NCBI GenBank assembly: GCA_963818225.1
Contig: CAWFRO010000014.1
Span: 620,001 to 684,000 of the forward strand
Length of the DNA: 64,000 nucleotides
From: Palsa-504 sp963818225
Lineage (GTDB): Bacteria > Actinomycetota > Actinomycetes > Streptosporangiales > Streptosporangiaceae
Direction: 5' to 3'
Under the pieces are notes generated by a model that had not been told where the DNA came from, did no database searches, and saw only the letters and a program-made list of their open reading frames with translations. Both the position numbers and the translations under genes were made by a program. Positions 25,084 to 36,992 of this stretch are shown here, in pieces. Positions within the stretch are counted from its first letter, which is position 1. Every line of letters starts with the position of its first letter.

Positions 25084-25769
25084 TGGCCGCCCTGGCTGAG
25101 CTCCCTGCCGCCCCGCGCCGACAGCCCAGGTCGATGAACCTGGATCAGATCAACGCACTACTGGGACTGGAGCTCACCACCTGGTGGCGGGCGTACCTGA
25201 CGTGCGCTTTGATGTGCGGCCTGCGGCCTGGCGAGCTCTTGGGCCTGCGGTGGGAAGACGTGGACTTTAAGTCCGGTGTCTTGCGCGTACGCAAGTGCCT
25301 CAAGACGCTCCCGGATCCGGTGACCGGCAAGCGGCACCTCGTCCTCGAAACCCTGAAACCCGAAGGTCCAAGCGCACCATCAGGATGCCCCGTCAGGTCG
25401 CCACGGTCCTGCTCGCGCTGCGGAAAGGACAGACCGCAGTAAGGCCTGAGGCTGGGCGAAGCCTATGACGTACGCGGCCGGTCCGTCGTCTTCGGCGACG
25501 GGGCGGGCGCACCGAAGTGGCCGCAGGACGTCCGCCGCGACTTCCAGAAGCTATGCGGCCGGGCGGGCATCGGGACCAGCTGGGTACCTCGCGAGCAGCG
25601 GCACATTCGTCTCAGTGCTGTCGGACAGCGGCGTGGACATCGAGAAGATCGCCGACGCCGTGGGTCACGTGAACTCGACAGTTACCAAGGCCGTTTACCG
25701 CCATCAGATCAGATCACCTCGGCGGCCACCGTGATGGACTCGATCTTCGGCGAGGCGAGCATCTCGTAA
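25084..25769 (+). pseudogene. Tyrosine recombinase (integrase) remnant
   Basis: The catalytic domain begins L-D-Q-I-N-A-L-L-G-L-E-L and includes the first arginine motif C-G-L-R-P-G-E-L-L-G-L-R-W. After a frame change near 25360 it reads R-S-K-R-T-I-R-M-P-R-Q-V, then fragments W-P-Q-D-V-R-R-D-F-Q-K-L, V-P-R-E-Q-R-H, D-I-E-K-I-A-D-A-V-G-H and the tyrosine region A-V-Y-R-H-Q-I in different frames. The N-terminal DNA-binding domains are missing. It resembles integrases of actinobacterial integrative elements; several frameshifts make it inactive. Confidence 0.85.
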
Positions 25770-25843
25770 TCCCCGTAGGCTCCTGAGTTGGGCTCCCGCA
25801 CCTCTCCGAATGGTCTCCGACCTGGGAAAATCGCGGCTTTCCT

Positions 25844-27475
25844 TCACGCCATGTGAGGGTACCGGTAGTCGGTGGGGGGCACGAACAGCTCCTTGATCGC
25901 CCGGGCCGAGACCCAGCGGATCAGGTTGAAGATCGAGCCGGCCTTGTCGTCGGTGCCGCTGGCCCGGGCGCCGCCGAAGGGCTGCTGGCCGACGACCGCC
26001 CCGGTGGGCTTGTCGTTGATGTAGAAGTTGCCCGCCGAATAGCGCAGCGCCGCGGTGGCGTGCGCGATCGCCGCGCGGTCGGTGGCCAGCACCGATCCGG
26101 TCAGCGCGTACGGCGAGACGTCCGCGGCCTGGGCCAGGACCTGCGGGTAGGCGCCATCCGGGTAGACGTGGACGGCCAGGATCGGGCCGAAGTACTCGGT
26201 AGTGAAGACCTCATCAGCCGGGTCAGAGCACTCCAGCACCGTGGGCCGGACGAAGAATCCGTTCGTGTCGTCGTAAGTGCCCCCGGCCAGGACGCTGATC
26301 GTGGCCGTAGCGCGGGCGCGGTCGATCGCCGCGGCGTGCTTGGCGAAGGCCCGGGCGTCGATGACGGCCCCCATGAACAGCGACAGATCGGAGGTGACGT
26401 CGCCCATGCTCAGCGACTCGACCTGGCTCAGGAAGTCATCGCGAGTCGCCTTCCAGACCGACTCGGCGATGTAGGCGCGGGAGGCCGCGGAGCACTTCTG
26501 CCCCTGGTAGTCGAACGCGCCGCGGATCAGCGTGGCCGTGATGGCCGCGGGGTCGGCTGAGGGATGGGCGATGACGAAGTCCTTGCCGCCCGTCTCCCCC
26601 ACCACGCGGGGATAATTGCGGTACCGCGCGACGTTCTCCCCGACGCTGCGCCACAGGTGCTGGAAGGTGGCGGTGGAGCCGGTGAAGTGGATGCCGGCCA
26701 GGTCGGGGTGGGTCAGCGCGACCTGGGATACCGCCTGCCCGTCCCCGGTGACCAGGTTGATCACGCCGGGAGGCAGCCCGGCCGCCTCGAGCAGGCGCAT
26801 GATGTAGTGCGCGGCGAGCTGCTGGGTGGGCGACGGCTTCCAGACCACCACGTTGCCCAGCAGCGCCGGGGCGGTCGGCAGGTTCCCGGCGATCGAGGTG
26901 AAGTTGAACGGCGTGATGGCCAGGACGAAGCCCTCGAGCGGGCGGTACTCCATCCGGTTCCACGCGCCCGGCGCCGACTCCGGCTGCTCGGCCAGCAGCC
27001 GCCGGGCGAAGTACACGTTGTAGCGCCAGAAGTCGATCAGCTCGCAGGCGGCGTCGATCTCGGCCTGGTACGGCGATTTGGACTGGCCGAGCATGGTCGC
27101 CGCGTTCAAGGTGGCGCGCCAGGGGCCGGCCAGCAGGTCGGCCGCCTTGAGGAAGATCGCGGCCCGGTCGTCGAAGTCCAGCTCGCGCCAGGCCGGGGCG
27201 GCCTGCTTGGCCGCGTAGATGGCGGCGGCCACGTCGACGTTGGTGGCGTTACCCAGCTGGCCGAGCACGTGCGCGCGGTTGTGCGGCTGCACTACGTCGA
27301 TCGGCTCGCCAGCGGCCATCTGCGACCGGCCGCCGATGGTCATGGTGAGCTCGGCCCGCTGGCCGGCGAGCTCCTTGATCTTGGCCTCCAGCGCGGCGCG
27401 CTCATGGCTGCCGGGCTGGTACGGGCGGACCGGCTCGTTGGCCGGCCCTGGGGTCCTGGAGACGGCGTCTATCAC
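25844..27475 (-). CDS. pruA: L-glutamate gamma-semialdehyde dehydrogenase (P5C dehydrogenase)
   Basis: 543 residues, full length for the monofunctional enzyme that oxidises glutamate semialdehyde to glutamate in proline catabolism with NAD. Motifs: N-F-T-S-I-A-G-N-L near the cofactor site, F-T-G-S-T-A-T-F, the general-base glutamate in V-G-E-T-G-G-K-D-F and the nucleophile cysteine in Q-G-Q-K-C-S-A-A. GTG start at 27475 with AGGAGCG upstream, overlapping the DUF6912 stop by 4 bp, so the two are co-translated. The glutamate it makes could feed the large glutamate dehydrogenase in this window. No proline dehydrogenase gene is adjacent. Confidence 0.95.
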   Translation of the reverse strand: MIDAVSRTPGPANEPVRPYQPGSHERAALEAKIKELAGQRAELTMTIGGRSQMAAGEPIDVVQPHNRAHVLGQLGNATNVDVAAAIYAAKQAAPAWRELDFDDRAAIFLKAADLLAGPWRATLNAATMLGQSKSPYQAEIDAACELIDFWRYNVYFARRLLAEQPESAPGAWNRMEYRPLEGFVLAITPFNFTSIAGNLPTAPALLGNVVVWKPSPTQQLAAHYIMRLLEAAGLPPGVINLVTGDGQAVSQVALTHPDLAGIHFTGSTATFQHLWRSVGENVARYRNYPRVVGETGGKDFVIAHPSADPAAITATLIRGAFDYQGQKCSAASRAYIAESVWKATRDDFLSQVESLSMGDVTSDLSLFMGAVIDARAFAKHAAAIDRARATATISVLAGGTYDDTNGFFVRPTVLECSDPADEVFTTEYFGPILAVHVYPDGAYPQVLAQAADVSPYALTGSVLATDRAAIAHATAALRYSAGNFYINDKPTGAVVGQQPFGGARASGTDDKAGSIFNLIRWVSARAIKELFVPPTDYRYPHMA

Positions 27476-28080
27476 GATCGCTCCTGGCGTTCGGTTTTCG
27501 GTTTTGGTTTTTCGGTTTTGGTTTTCGGTTTTCGGTTTTCGTGGCTGGTGGCGTTCCCCTTATCGTCGCACGGTAACTCGGCCTGGCATCCGGCCAGGTA
27601 AGACAGCTCCTGGGTGGCATACCAGCCGAGCTCGTGGCCTTCGGCCCCATCCACGGTGAACTGCGCGTCCTCATCGCCGGAGTCGGCGGCGGGCAGCGCG
27701 CCGGCCGCGCGGCGCACATCCGCTCCGGCTTCCGTGTCGTCCACGTGGGCGGAGGCCACGCGGGCCAGGGGGACCGGCTGGAGGATGACCACCCGGGCTG
27801 GCTCGTCGTCTCGCGCATCCCAGCTCACCTGCTCGGCCGGCATCTCCGCGGCCAGCACGACCCGGCGGGGCGGCGCCACCGGGTCAGCCGCGATCAGCCG
27901 CAGCGACGCGCGGGCCGCCTCGGTCAGCGCGGCGTACTCGAGTTCCTCGGCGTCCCCGCTGGCATACGCCTCGCGCAGCGTGGGCGTGACCGCGAACCCC
28001 GGCAGCGGGCCGGGCCCGACCTGGCCGGCCTGCAGGGCCCGGGCCAGGGCCGGGAGGGTCGAGGCCACGAAGACGCGCAT
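27472..28080 (-). CDS. DUF6912 family protein with repeat-encoded tail
   Basis: 202 residues. N-terminus M-R-V-F-V-A-S-T-L-P-A-L is typical of the actinobacterial DUF6912 family, and the core includes A-Y-A-S-G-D-A-E-E-L-E-Y-A-A-L and W-Y-A-T-Q-E-L. Function is unknown. The start follows GAGGAGTCC. The last 25 residues are Lys/Pro/Thr/Glu-rich and come from a GGTTTTC-type repeat unlike the rest of the gene in composition. It lies between vsr (11 bp upstream) and pruA (overlapping), apparently one operon. Confidence 0.75.
   Translation of the reverse strand: MRVFVASTLPALARALQAGQVGPGPLPGFAVTPTLREAYASGDAEELEYAALTEAARASLRLIAADPVAPPRRVVLAAEMPAEQVSWDARDDEPARVVILQPVPLARVASAHVDDTEAGADVRRAAGALPAADSGDEDAQFTVDGAEGHELGWYATQELSYLAGCQAELPCDDKGNATSHENRKPKTKTEKPKPKTERQERS
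27491..27541 (-). repeat. GGTTTTC-type microsatellite in the DUF6912 3' end
   Basis: About seven units of GGTTTT(C), lengths 6-8 bp, on the plus strand. It is strikingly AT-rich for this genome and encodes the Lys/Pro/Thr tail on the minus strand. Because units are not multiples of three, copy-number changes would alter the reading frame at the DUF6912-pruA junction. Confidence 0.85.
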
Positions 28081-28091
28081 GGTGGGACTCC

Positions 28092-28550
28092 TCAGCGTTC
28101 GTCAGCTACCGGCACCGGGGGCGGCGCAGCGGTGGCACCCACCGCGGTCACCACGGCCGCGGTGGCCTCGTCCAGCGGCATGTGCTCCCACAGGCGGACC
28201 ACCGACCAGCCGGCCAGCGTCAGCGCCGCGTCGTTGGCCCGGTCACGCTCGACGTTCCGCAGCAGCTTCGGGCCCCAGTACCAGTCGTTCGCCCGGGGCT
28301 TGGATCCGTGCTCGGGGCACGCGTGCCAGAAGCAGCCGTCGACGAAGACGGCCACCTTGCGCGCGGTGAACGCGATGTCGGGCCGGACCCGCCTGCCGCC
28401 GTCCAGGTCCAGCCGGTAGTCCTTGCGGTAGCGGTAGCCGAGCCGATGCAGGGCGCGGCGCAGGGCCAGCTCGGGCTTGGTGTCCGTGCGACGGATGGCC
28501 CGCATGTTGGCCGCCCGGCCCGCGCTGGACGGCAGCGGATATTCCGGCAC
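28092..28550 (-). CDS. vsr: Very short patch repair endonuclease (Vsr)
   Basis: 152 residues with the Vsr core: M-R-x-I-R-x-x-D-T-K-P-E near the N-terminus, the metal-binding D in R-P-D-I-A-F, and V-F-V-D-G-C-F-W-H-A-C-P-E-H with the W-Y-W-G-P-K-L that follows. The enzyme nicks DNA at T:G mismatches arising from 5-methylcytosine deamination. No cytosine methyltransferase gene is visible anywhere in the window, so it is an orphan here. GTG start at 28550. It appears to head a vsr-DUF6912-pruA operon. Confidence 0.92.
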   Translation of the reverse strand: MPEYPLPSSAGRAANMRAIRRTDTKPELALRRALHRLGYRYRKDYRLDLDGGRRVRPDIAFTARKVAVFVDGCFWHACPEHGSKPRANDWYWGPKLLRNVERDRANDAALTLAGWSVVRLWEHMPLDEATAAVVTAVGATAAPPPVPVADER

Positions 28551-28693
28551 GCGTAAAGGCTAGACCTGCCGCCTGGCCGGGGCGCACGGGCTCGGGAAAT
28601 GTCACTGGCCCGAGGTACAACCTAGGCAGCCGAGCCTGGTGCGAACACGGCCGCCACGGGCGCGATTGTTCACCAGACCCGGAAGGCGCAGTC

Positions 28694-29259
28694 ATGCCCT
28701 CGGATGCTATTCGGCTGGTCAAGGTGCCTGATGCCGCGCCGCCCTACGACTGCCCGGTGCACGGCGCCCGCTGCCCGGAGCGCGCGGCCGACGAGGCGCC
28801 GGGCAGGGCGCGGCCGGCAGGGCGCGGACCGGCAGGGCGCCGGCTGACAGGGCGCCGGCCGGAGGGCATCCCTCGGCCGTGTCACCCGCGGCCGGGACCC
28901 GTGACCCGGGCTCTCGCGCGCCGGTGGCAGGTCCGGCGGCCGCGCTGGCCCTGGTCATCGTGGAAACCCTGGCGGGCGTGCGGCCGGAACGGCAGCTGAT
29001 TCCGCTGACCACGGATCGCGTCCGGGCGCGCATCCGGAGTCTGGGCCCGCTGCTGCGCTGCGATCAGCGGCCCCGGGTCCTGCGCATCGTCGCATCACGG
29101 CCCCTGCCGCTCGTCGTAGAGATGACGATGGTGGTGACGTTCGGGCCGCGATCGCGCGCGCTGGCCCTGCGCTTCGAGCAGGCGGCCGCCCGCCCGGCCA
29201 GGCCGGGCGGGCCAGCGCGCCCGGCGCGCTGGCTGTGCACCGCCATCGAGACGGGCTGA
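28694..29259 (+). pseudogene. Rv3235-like family protein, split by a probable frameshift
   Basis: The ATG at 28694 opens I-R-L-V-K-V-P-D-A-A-P-P-Y-D, an N-terminus like that of the Rv3235 family; the conserved C-terminal part (A-L-A-L-V-I-V-E-T-L-A-G-V-R-P-E-R-Q-L, then L-R-I-V-A-S) is in another frame, which begins with GTG 28879. A single indel between about 28850 and 28930 would join them. Alternatively the second frame is used alone from 28879. The family is of unknown function and lies beside secA in Mycobacterium and relatives, exactly as here; its stop is directly adjacent to that of the convergent secA. Confidence 0.7.
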
Positions 29260-32334
<3,075 letters not shown>

Positions 32335-32578
32335 TCTCGTCGCGCTCCTCGCGGATCGTCTGACCTCTCCTGGCCGGTGACCGTATCCGGCTGCGGTGCA
32401 CCGTCCCGCATGTCATGGTAGGCGAGATGAGGCACCACGCCGAGTCGCCCGAGGACGGCATGCTTATGATGACGCCACCGTCGGCGAGCGGGCCGCCGGG
32501 AATTTAGGGGTCGGCTGGTGATCAGTCTCGCACGTCGCAGTGAATAATAGGAGCGGTACCGAGGGAGAGGAGTGTCGA

Positions 32579-32854
32579 GTGGCCGATCAGGCGGCACCAG
32601 GCACCGTGGCAGGCGAGACCGGCGTAGAGCGGCACGGGGGGCACTCGCCGACCTACGACTCCTCAGGTCATGAGAACTTCCACGGCCGGGCGGCGTCGTG
32701 GGCGACGACCACGATCGTCTTCGTGGGCTTTCTCATCGGCGGGATCGCACTGCCCATCGGGCCGACGTGGTGGCTGTTCTGGGTGGGGGTCGGCATCGTC
32801 GTGGTCGGCGGCATCTTCGGCGCGGCCACGAAGATCTTCGACGACTGGTACTGA
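32579..32854 (+). CDS. HGxxPAAW-type small membrane protein
   Basis: 91 residues from GTG 32579 with GAGGAG upstream. After a polar N-terminus (1-40) comes the family hallmark H-G-R-A-A-S-W, then helix 1 (T-I-V-F-V-G-F-L-I-G-G-I-A), the loop P-T-W-W-L-F-W and helix 2 (V-G-I-V-V-V-G-G-I-F-G). This matches the actinobacterial HGxxPAAW family of unknown function. It is divergent from secA, with about 245 bp between the starts. Confidence 0.78.
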   Translation: MADQAAPGTVAGETGVERHGGHSPTYDSSGHENFHGRAASWATTTIVFVGFLIGGIALPIGPTWWLFWVGVGIVVVGGIFGAATKIFDDWY

Positions 32855-32914
32855 ACCGGGCTTCGCGCCGCGGCCTGCCGAGCCGGGTGGAATGTCGGCG
32901 GGCGCGGTTAAGGT

Positions 32915-34153
32915 GTGGGGGTGCGCCCGGATGTTCCCCCTGCTGAGGTAACGATCAGCCCGGATGAGGCCCGCCGGATGATGCTGCGCGCCCAGGGTTT
33001 CCTGGGTGCCACCCCGTGGCGCGCGACCCGGTCCGGGGTGGCCGCCATGCTCCGCCAGGTCGGCGCGGTGCAGCTCGACACGATCAGCGTGCTCGCCCGG
33101 TCGCACGAGCTCGTCGCCTACGCCCGGCTGGGGCCGGTCGCGCGGGAGCAGATCGAGCAGGCCTACTGGCCGCCCAGCAGGCCGTCAGCCTTCGAGTACT
33201 GGGCGCATGCGGCGTGCGTGCTGCCGCTCGAGCAATGGCCCTACTTCGCCTTCCGCCGCCGCGCCTTCCGGGCCCGGGGCTCGCGGTGGCACCAGAGCCA
33301 TCAGGAAACCTGCGAGAAGGTGCTGGCCCGGCTGCGCGCCGAGGGGCCGCTGACCGCGACCCAGCTCGGCGGGGCCAAGGCCGGCGGCCCGTGGTGGGAC
33401 TGGTCGGAAGTCAAGATCGCGGCCGAGTGGCTACTCGACACGGGCGAGGTCATCTGCGCGCGGCGCACCGGATGGCGGCGGGTGTACGACCTGCCCGAGC
33501 GCGTGCTGCCTGGCGAGCTGCTGGCCGCGGAGCCGTCCGACCTGGAGTGCCTGACCTACCTGGCCGCGACGACCGCCCGGGCGCTCGGCGTGGTCACCCA
33601 TGCGGACCTGGTCGACTATCACCGGCTGCGCTTCCTCACCAAGGGGGGCCAGCACACCCGGCTGGTCGCGGACGCCGCGCAGGCGGCCGGGCTGGTTCCG
33701 GTCACCATCGCCGCGGACGGCAGCGGCCCAGCCTGGGCGTCGGCCACCCCGGGCTGGGCCGATCCGGCCGCCCTGGCCCGGGGGGCGGAGCGCGGCCGAC
33801 ACCGCGTGACGCTGCTCTCGCCGTTCGACTCGCTGGTGTGGGACCGCAAGCGGACGCTGCGGACGTTCGGGTTCCAGCACAGTCTCGAGGCTTACGTGCC
33901 CAAGCACAAGCGCGTGCACGGCTACTACACCATGCCGCTGCTCGCGGGCGGGCGCCTGGTCGGCCGGGTGGACCCGGGCCGGGACGGCCAGACCCTGGTC
34001 GCCCGCAAGGTATCGCTGGAACGCCCAGCCGCGGCCGAGCCGATGGCCCAGGCCCTTCGCGAGGCGGCCGCCTGGGTGGGCTGTAACGACGTCCGCCTGG
34101 AGCACATCGAGCCGCCCGAGCACGCCCGCCGCCTGGCCGCGGCCCTGGCCTAG
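32915..34153 (+). CDS. AlkZ/YcaQ-like crosslink-repair DNA glycosylase family protein
   Basis: About 412 residues belonging to the winged-helix HTH_42 family. The catalytic-type motif Q-L-D occurs in G-A-V-Q-L-D-T-I-S-V-L, followed by A-R-S-H-E-L-V-A-Y-A-R-L, as in Streptomyces AlkZ and Escherichia coli YcaQ, which unhook interstrand crosslinks. Later conserved parts: S-P-F-D-S-L-V-W-D-R, then Y-x-P-K-H-K-R-x-x-G-Y-Y. Starts at GTG 32915 or 32921 are both possible. It may be a stand-alone housekeeping paralogue, since no biosynthetic cluster is present. Confidence 0.85.
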   Translation: MGVRPDVPPAEVTISPDEARRMMLRAQGFLGATPWRATRSGVAAMLRQVGAVQLDTISVLARSHELVAYARLGPVAREQIEQAYWPPSRPSAFEYWAHAACVLPLEQWPYFAFRRRAFRARGSRWHQSHQETCEKVLARLRAEGPLTATQLGGAKAGGPWWDWSEVKIAAEWLLDTGEVICARRTGWRRVYDLPERVLPGELLAAEPSDLECLTYLAATTARALGVVTHADLVDYHRLRFLTKGGQHTRLVADAAQAAGLVPVTIAADGSGPAWASATPGWADPAALARGAERGRHRVTLLSPFDSLVWDRKRTLRTFGFQHSLEAYVPKHKRVHGYYTMPLLAGGRLVGRVDPGRDGQTLVARKVSLERPAAAEPMAQALREAAAWVGCNDVRLEHIEPPEHARRLAAALA

Positions 34154-34417
34154 GGCCGCTCTGCCGCCAGCGGCCCCGCCCCAGGCGTGACGGCGGTGAT
34201 CATCAGGTACACGGGCCAGCAGGGCGATGTCGGCCGACCCGGCCACGCACCCGATGAGCAGCCGTTGCGCCGGTCGCCGACTGGATCGAGGCGCTGCGAC
34301 CCGTGTCGCTGCCCGAAAATGTCACTGGCACGGATTAGACTCGAATTAAACACCGAAAGATCTTTCTGGCCTGACGATCCGGCCTGCACGCCCCGGCAAA
34401 AGGAGGTGCTGACCCCC

Positions 34418-36004
34418 GTGAGCGACGCCGTCCCTCCCGCGAGCACCGCCGAGGCGATGGACATGGTCCTGGCCGGCCTGAGCTACCTGGCCGCGGCCGA
34501 CCCGACCACGCTGGCCGCTCAGGTCCAGGCCGAGTGCCTGCAGGCCTTCGAGCAGGCCGGCGCGATCGCCACCGCGGCGCGGGCCTGGTTCCTGGCCGCG
34601 TTCACCGCCGGCCAGGGCTACACCGAGGACGCCGACTACAGTCCCACCGCCTGGCTGATCCACCGCACCAAGGTGACCAAGGGCGCGGCCCTGGCCCTGC
34701 TGGGCTGGTCCCGGCGGGTCATGGCCCACCCGCAGGTCGCCCTCGCGCTGGCCGAGGGCACCGCGGTGACCGAATCGATGGCCCGGATCATCTGCGGCTG
34801 GACCGGCCAGCTCCCCGCCGGCTGCCGCCCGGCCGCCGATGAGATCCTGCTCGCCGCGGCCCGGGCCGGGGCCGCCAAGGACGACCTGGCCGGCCTGGCC
34901 GCCGAGATCTACGCCCGGTCCCTGCCCGCCGACGACGACGACCCCGAACCCGCGTTCGAGGACCGCCAGCTCCGGGTGCAGACCACGTTCGCCGGCGCCG
35001 GGGTCATCTCCGGGGACCTGACCCCCGAATGCGCCGCCGTGGTCACCGCGGTACTGGAATCGCTGGCCGCCCCGATGGGCGCCGAGGACACCCGCACCCG
35101 CGAACAGCGCTACCACGACGCGCTGCAAGAGGCCATGCGCCGGCTGGCCGCCTCCGGCCTGCTGCCCGGCCGGGCCGGGCAGCCCGTCAAGGCGTGGGCG
35201 CACATCTCCCTGGCCGAGCTGCGGGCCCGCGACGACGGGTCCCTGCTGCAAACCGAGTGGATCACCGAAATGCGGATCCGGTGGGCCGCCCACCGCGCCC
35301 AAACCGAAGGCGGCACCGGCGGCGACGGCGGCGCCTGGCTCAGCGGCGACGCCGCCCGCGCCGTAGCCTGCGACGCCACCATCACCCCCGTCGTCACCGG
35401 CAACATCGACCCCAGCGCCCTGGACGACCTGGTCCGGCTATGCGTCGAGCTGGACCGCCTCGACCACGCCGCCGACCGCCCCGAGCCCGAGGCGGAGGCG
35501 ACCAGAACCGTCCCGGACCCTCGGCCCGGCCGACCCCGCCGACCCGGCCGCTGTCCCGCCCGGCCTGCTCTCCCGGGAGGCGATCCGGCAGGCCATCATC
35601 GGGAAGGTCGCCGACCTGCTGTCCGGGCCCGGCGGGCTGGCCAGCTTCCTGCGCACCCGGCAGCTCGGCGCCCGGCTGGCCGGCCCAGCCTGCCCCTGGA
35701 CATCGGGTACGCCTCGACCATCCCGCCCGGCATCCGCAACGCGGTCATCCTGCGGGACCGCAAGTGCCGGTGGCCCGGCGGCTGCAACCAGCCCGCCGCC
35801 GCCTGCCAGGTCCACCACGTCAGGCACAAGGCACACGGCGGCCCGACCAGCCTCCAGGACTGCGTGCTGCTGTGCAGCTATCACCACCAGGTCGTGATCC
35901 ACCGCTGGGGCTGGACCCTGGTCCTCAACCCCGACGGGACCACCACCGCCTGCAACCCCGACCGGACGAAGGTCCTGTATAGCCACGGGCCCCCGGGCGG
36001 GTGA
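34418..36004 (+). CDS. DUF222/HNH endonuclease (13E12-repeat family) with an out-of-frame segment
   Basis: 528 codons from GTG 34418, placed by AAAGGAGGTG about 11 nt upstream. The N-terminal DUF222 domain (about 10-330) is followed by an HNH nuclease domain near the C-terminus: R-D-R-K-C-R-W-P-G-G-C, Q-V-H-H-V-R-H, G-G-P-T-S-L-Q-D and L-L-C-S-Y-H-H. Between about 35495 and 35695 the expected protein (P-A-D-P-A-D-P-A-A-V, A-I-R-Q-A-I-I-G-K-V-A-D-L-L) lies in the +1 frame, so a one-base gain and a one-base loss flank a scrambled stretch of about 65 residues. The family is a multi-copy element in actinobacteria; nuclease activity here is uncertain. Confidence 0.82.
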   Translation: MSDAVPPASTAEAMDMVLAGLSYLAAADPTTLAAQVQAECLQAFEQAGAIATAARAWFLAAFTAGQGYTEDADYSPTAWLIHRTKVTKGAALALLGWSRRVMAHPQVALALAEGTAVTESMARIICGWTGQLPAGCRPAADEILLAAARAGAAKDDLAGLAAEIYARSLPADDDDPEPAFEDRQLRVQTTFAGAGVISGDLTPECAAVVTAVLESLAAPMGAEDTRTREQRYHDALQEAMRRLAASGLLPGRAGQPVKAWAHISLAELRARDDGSLLQTEWITEMRIRWAAHRAQTEGGTGGDGGAWLSGDAARAVACDATITPVVTGNIDPSALDDLVRLCVELDRLDHAADRPEPEAEATRTVPDPRPGRPRRPGRCPARPALPGGDPAGHHREGRRPAVRARRAGQLPAHPAARRPAGRPSLPLDIGYASTIPPGIRNAVILRDRKCRWPGGCNQPAAACQVHHVRHKAHGGPTSLQDCVLLCSYHHQVVIHRWGWTLVLNPDGTTTACNPDRTKVLYSHGPPGG

Positions 36005-36149
36005 ACCGCCCCGCGCGGCACCCACTGTTCGATCCCGGCACCGTGGCCTAGACCGAGCACGCGGCCTCCGATCCCGCTCGGCCGCCCGCGGCCTGCTTGA
36101 GGCGTTCGGACGGGGGCGGAGGGAAGATCGGCCTCGGCTGGGTCCGAGG

Positions 36150-36881
36150 TCAGCTGAACTCGATCAGCTTCTGGCGGACGGCGATCATCACCGCTTCCAT
36201 GCGGGAGTGGATCTGGAGTTTCTCCAGGATGTTCCGGACGTGGTTCTTCACCGTGTTCTCGGAGATGAACAGCTCTTTGGCGATCTCGCGGTTGTTCATG
36301 CCGCGGGCCACGAGCTTGAGCACCTCCATCTCGCGATCAGTGAGCTTCGGCGCCGCGACATGCTGGGTCCGGTCCTCGGCGGTGTCCCGGTTGGCCAGCG
36401 TGGCGAACTCGGTGATCAGCTTGCCCGCCATCGACGGGTTGATCAGCGACTGGCCGCCGTGCACCGAGCGCACCGCCTCGGCCACCTCGTCCAGCGGGAT
36501 GTCCTTGAGCAGGTAGCCGCTGGCCCCGGCCCTGATCGCCTCGAACAGGTCCTCTTCCTCGTCGCTGATCGTCAGCATCACGATCTTCGCGCTGGGCGCG
36601 ACATCCTTCGTCGCCCGGCAGGCCTCGATCCCGCTGGTCTTCGGCATCCGGATGTCCATGAGCACGACGTCGGGCAGTGCCTCGCCCGCTACGGTGACCG
36701 CCTCGGCGCCGTCGCTCGCCTGCCCGACCAGGTCGATGTCGTCCTCCTCTTCCAGGACCATCTCCAGGCCGCGCCGGAACAGGGCATGATCGTCGGCGAT
36801 GAGCACCCGGATCGGCTCGGAGCCTTCATCGCCGTCCGGTCGCTGCGCGGCAGCCACCGCTGCGTCGCCGCTAGCGCTCAC
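36150..36881 (-). CDS. NarL/FixJ-type response regulator
   Basis: 243 residues from GTG 36881 (GGGAGG 8 nt upstream). Receiver domain (about 25-145) has the acidic pair A-D-D-H, the phosphorylatable Asp in V-V-L-M-D-I-R-M-P, T in M-L-T-I-S and the lysine in L-L-K-D-I. The C-terminal LuxR helix-turn-helix reads L-T-D-R-E-M-E-V-L-K-L-V-A-R-G-M-N-N-R-E-I-A and N-T-V-K-N-H-V-R-N-I-L. No sensor kinase is adjacent, so it is an orphan here. It is just downstream of hpf, and a joint role in stress or dormancy control is an inference. Confidence 0.93.
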   Translation of the reverse strand: MSASGDAAVAAAQRPDGDEGSEPIRVLIADDHALFRRGLEMVLEEEDDIDLVGQASDGAEAVTVAGEALPDVVLMDIRMPKTSGIEACRATKDVAPSAKIVMLTISDEEEDLFEAIRAGASGYLLKDIPLDEVAEAVRSVHGGQSLINPSMAGKLITEFATLANRDTAEDRTQHVAAPKLTDREMEVLKLVARGMNNREIAKELFISENTVKNHVRNILEKLQIHSRMEAVMIAVRQKLIEFS

Positions 36882-36992
36882 TTCGTTGCCTCCCTCGGGA
36901 ACGGATCGCGTCAAGAAAAGACTCTCGCTGACCCACGGCCATGATGCAAGCCGGGCCCGGCTCGCATCATGGCCGACCGCGCGGAAGGCGGA

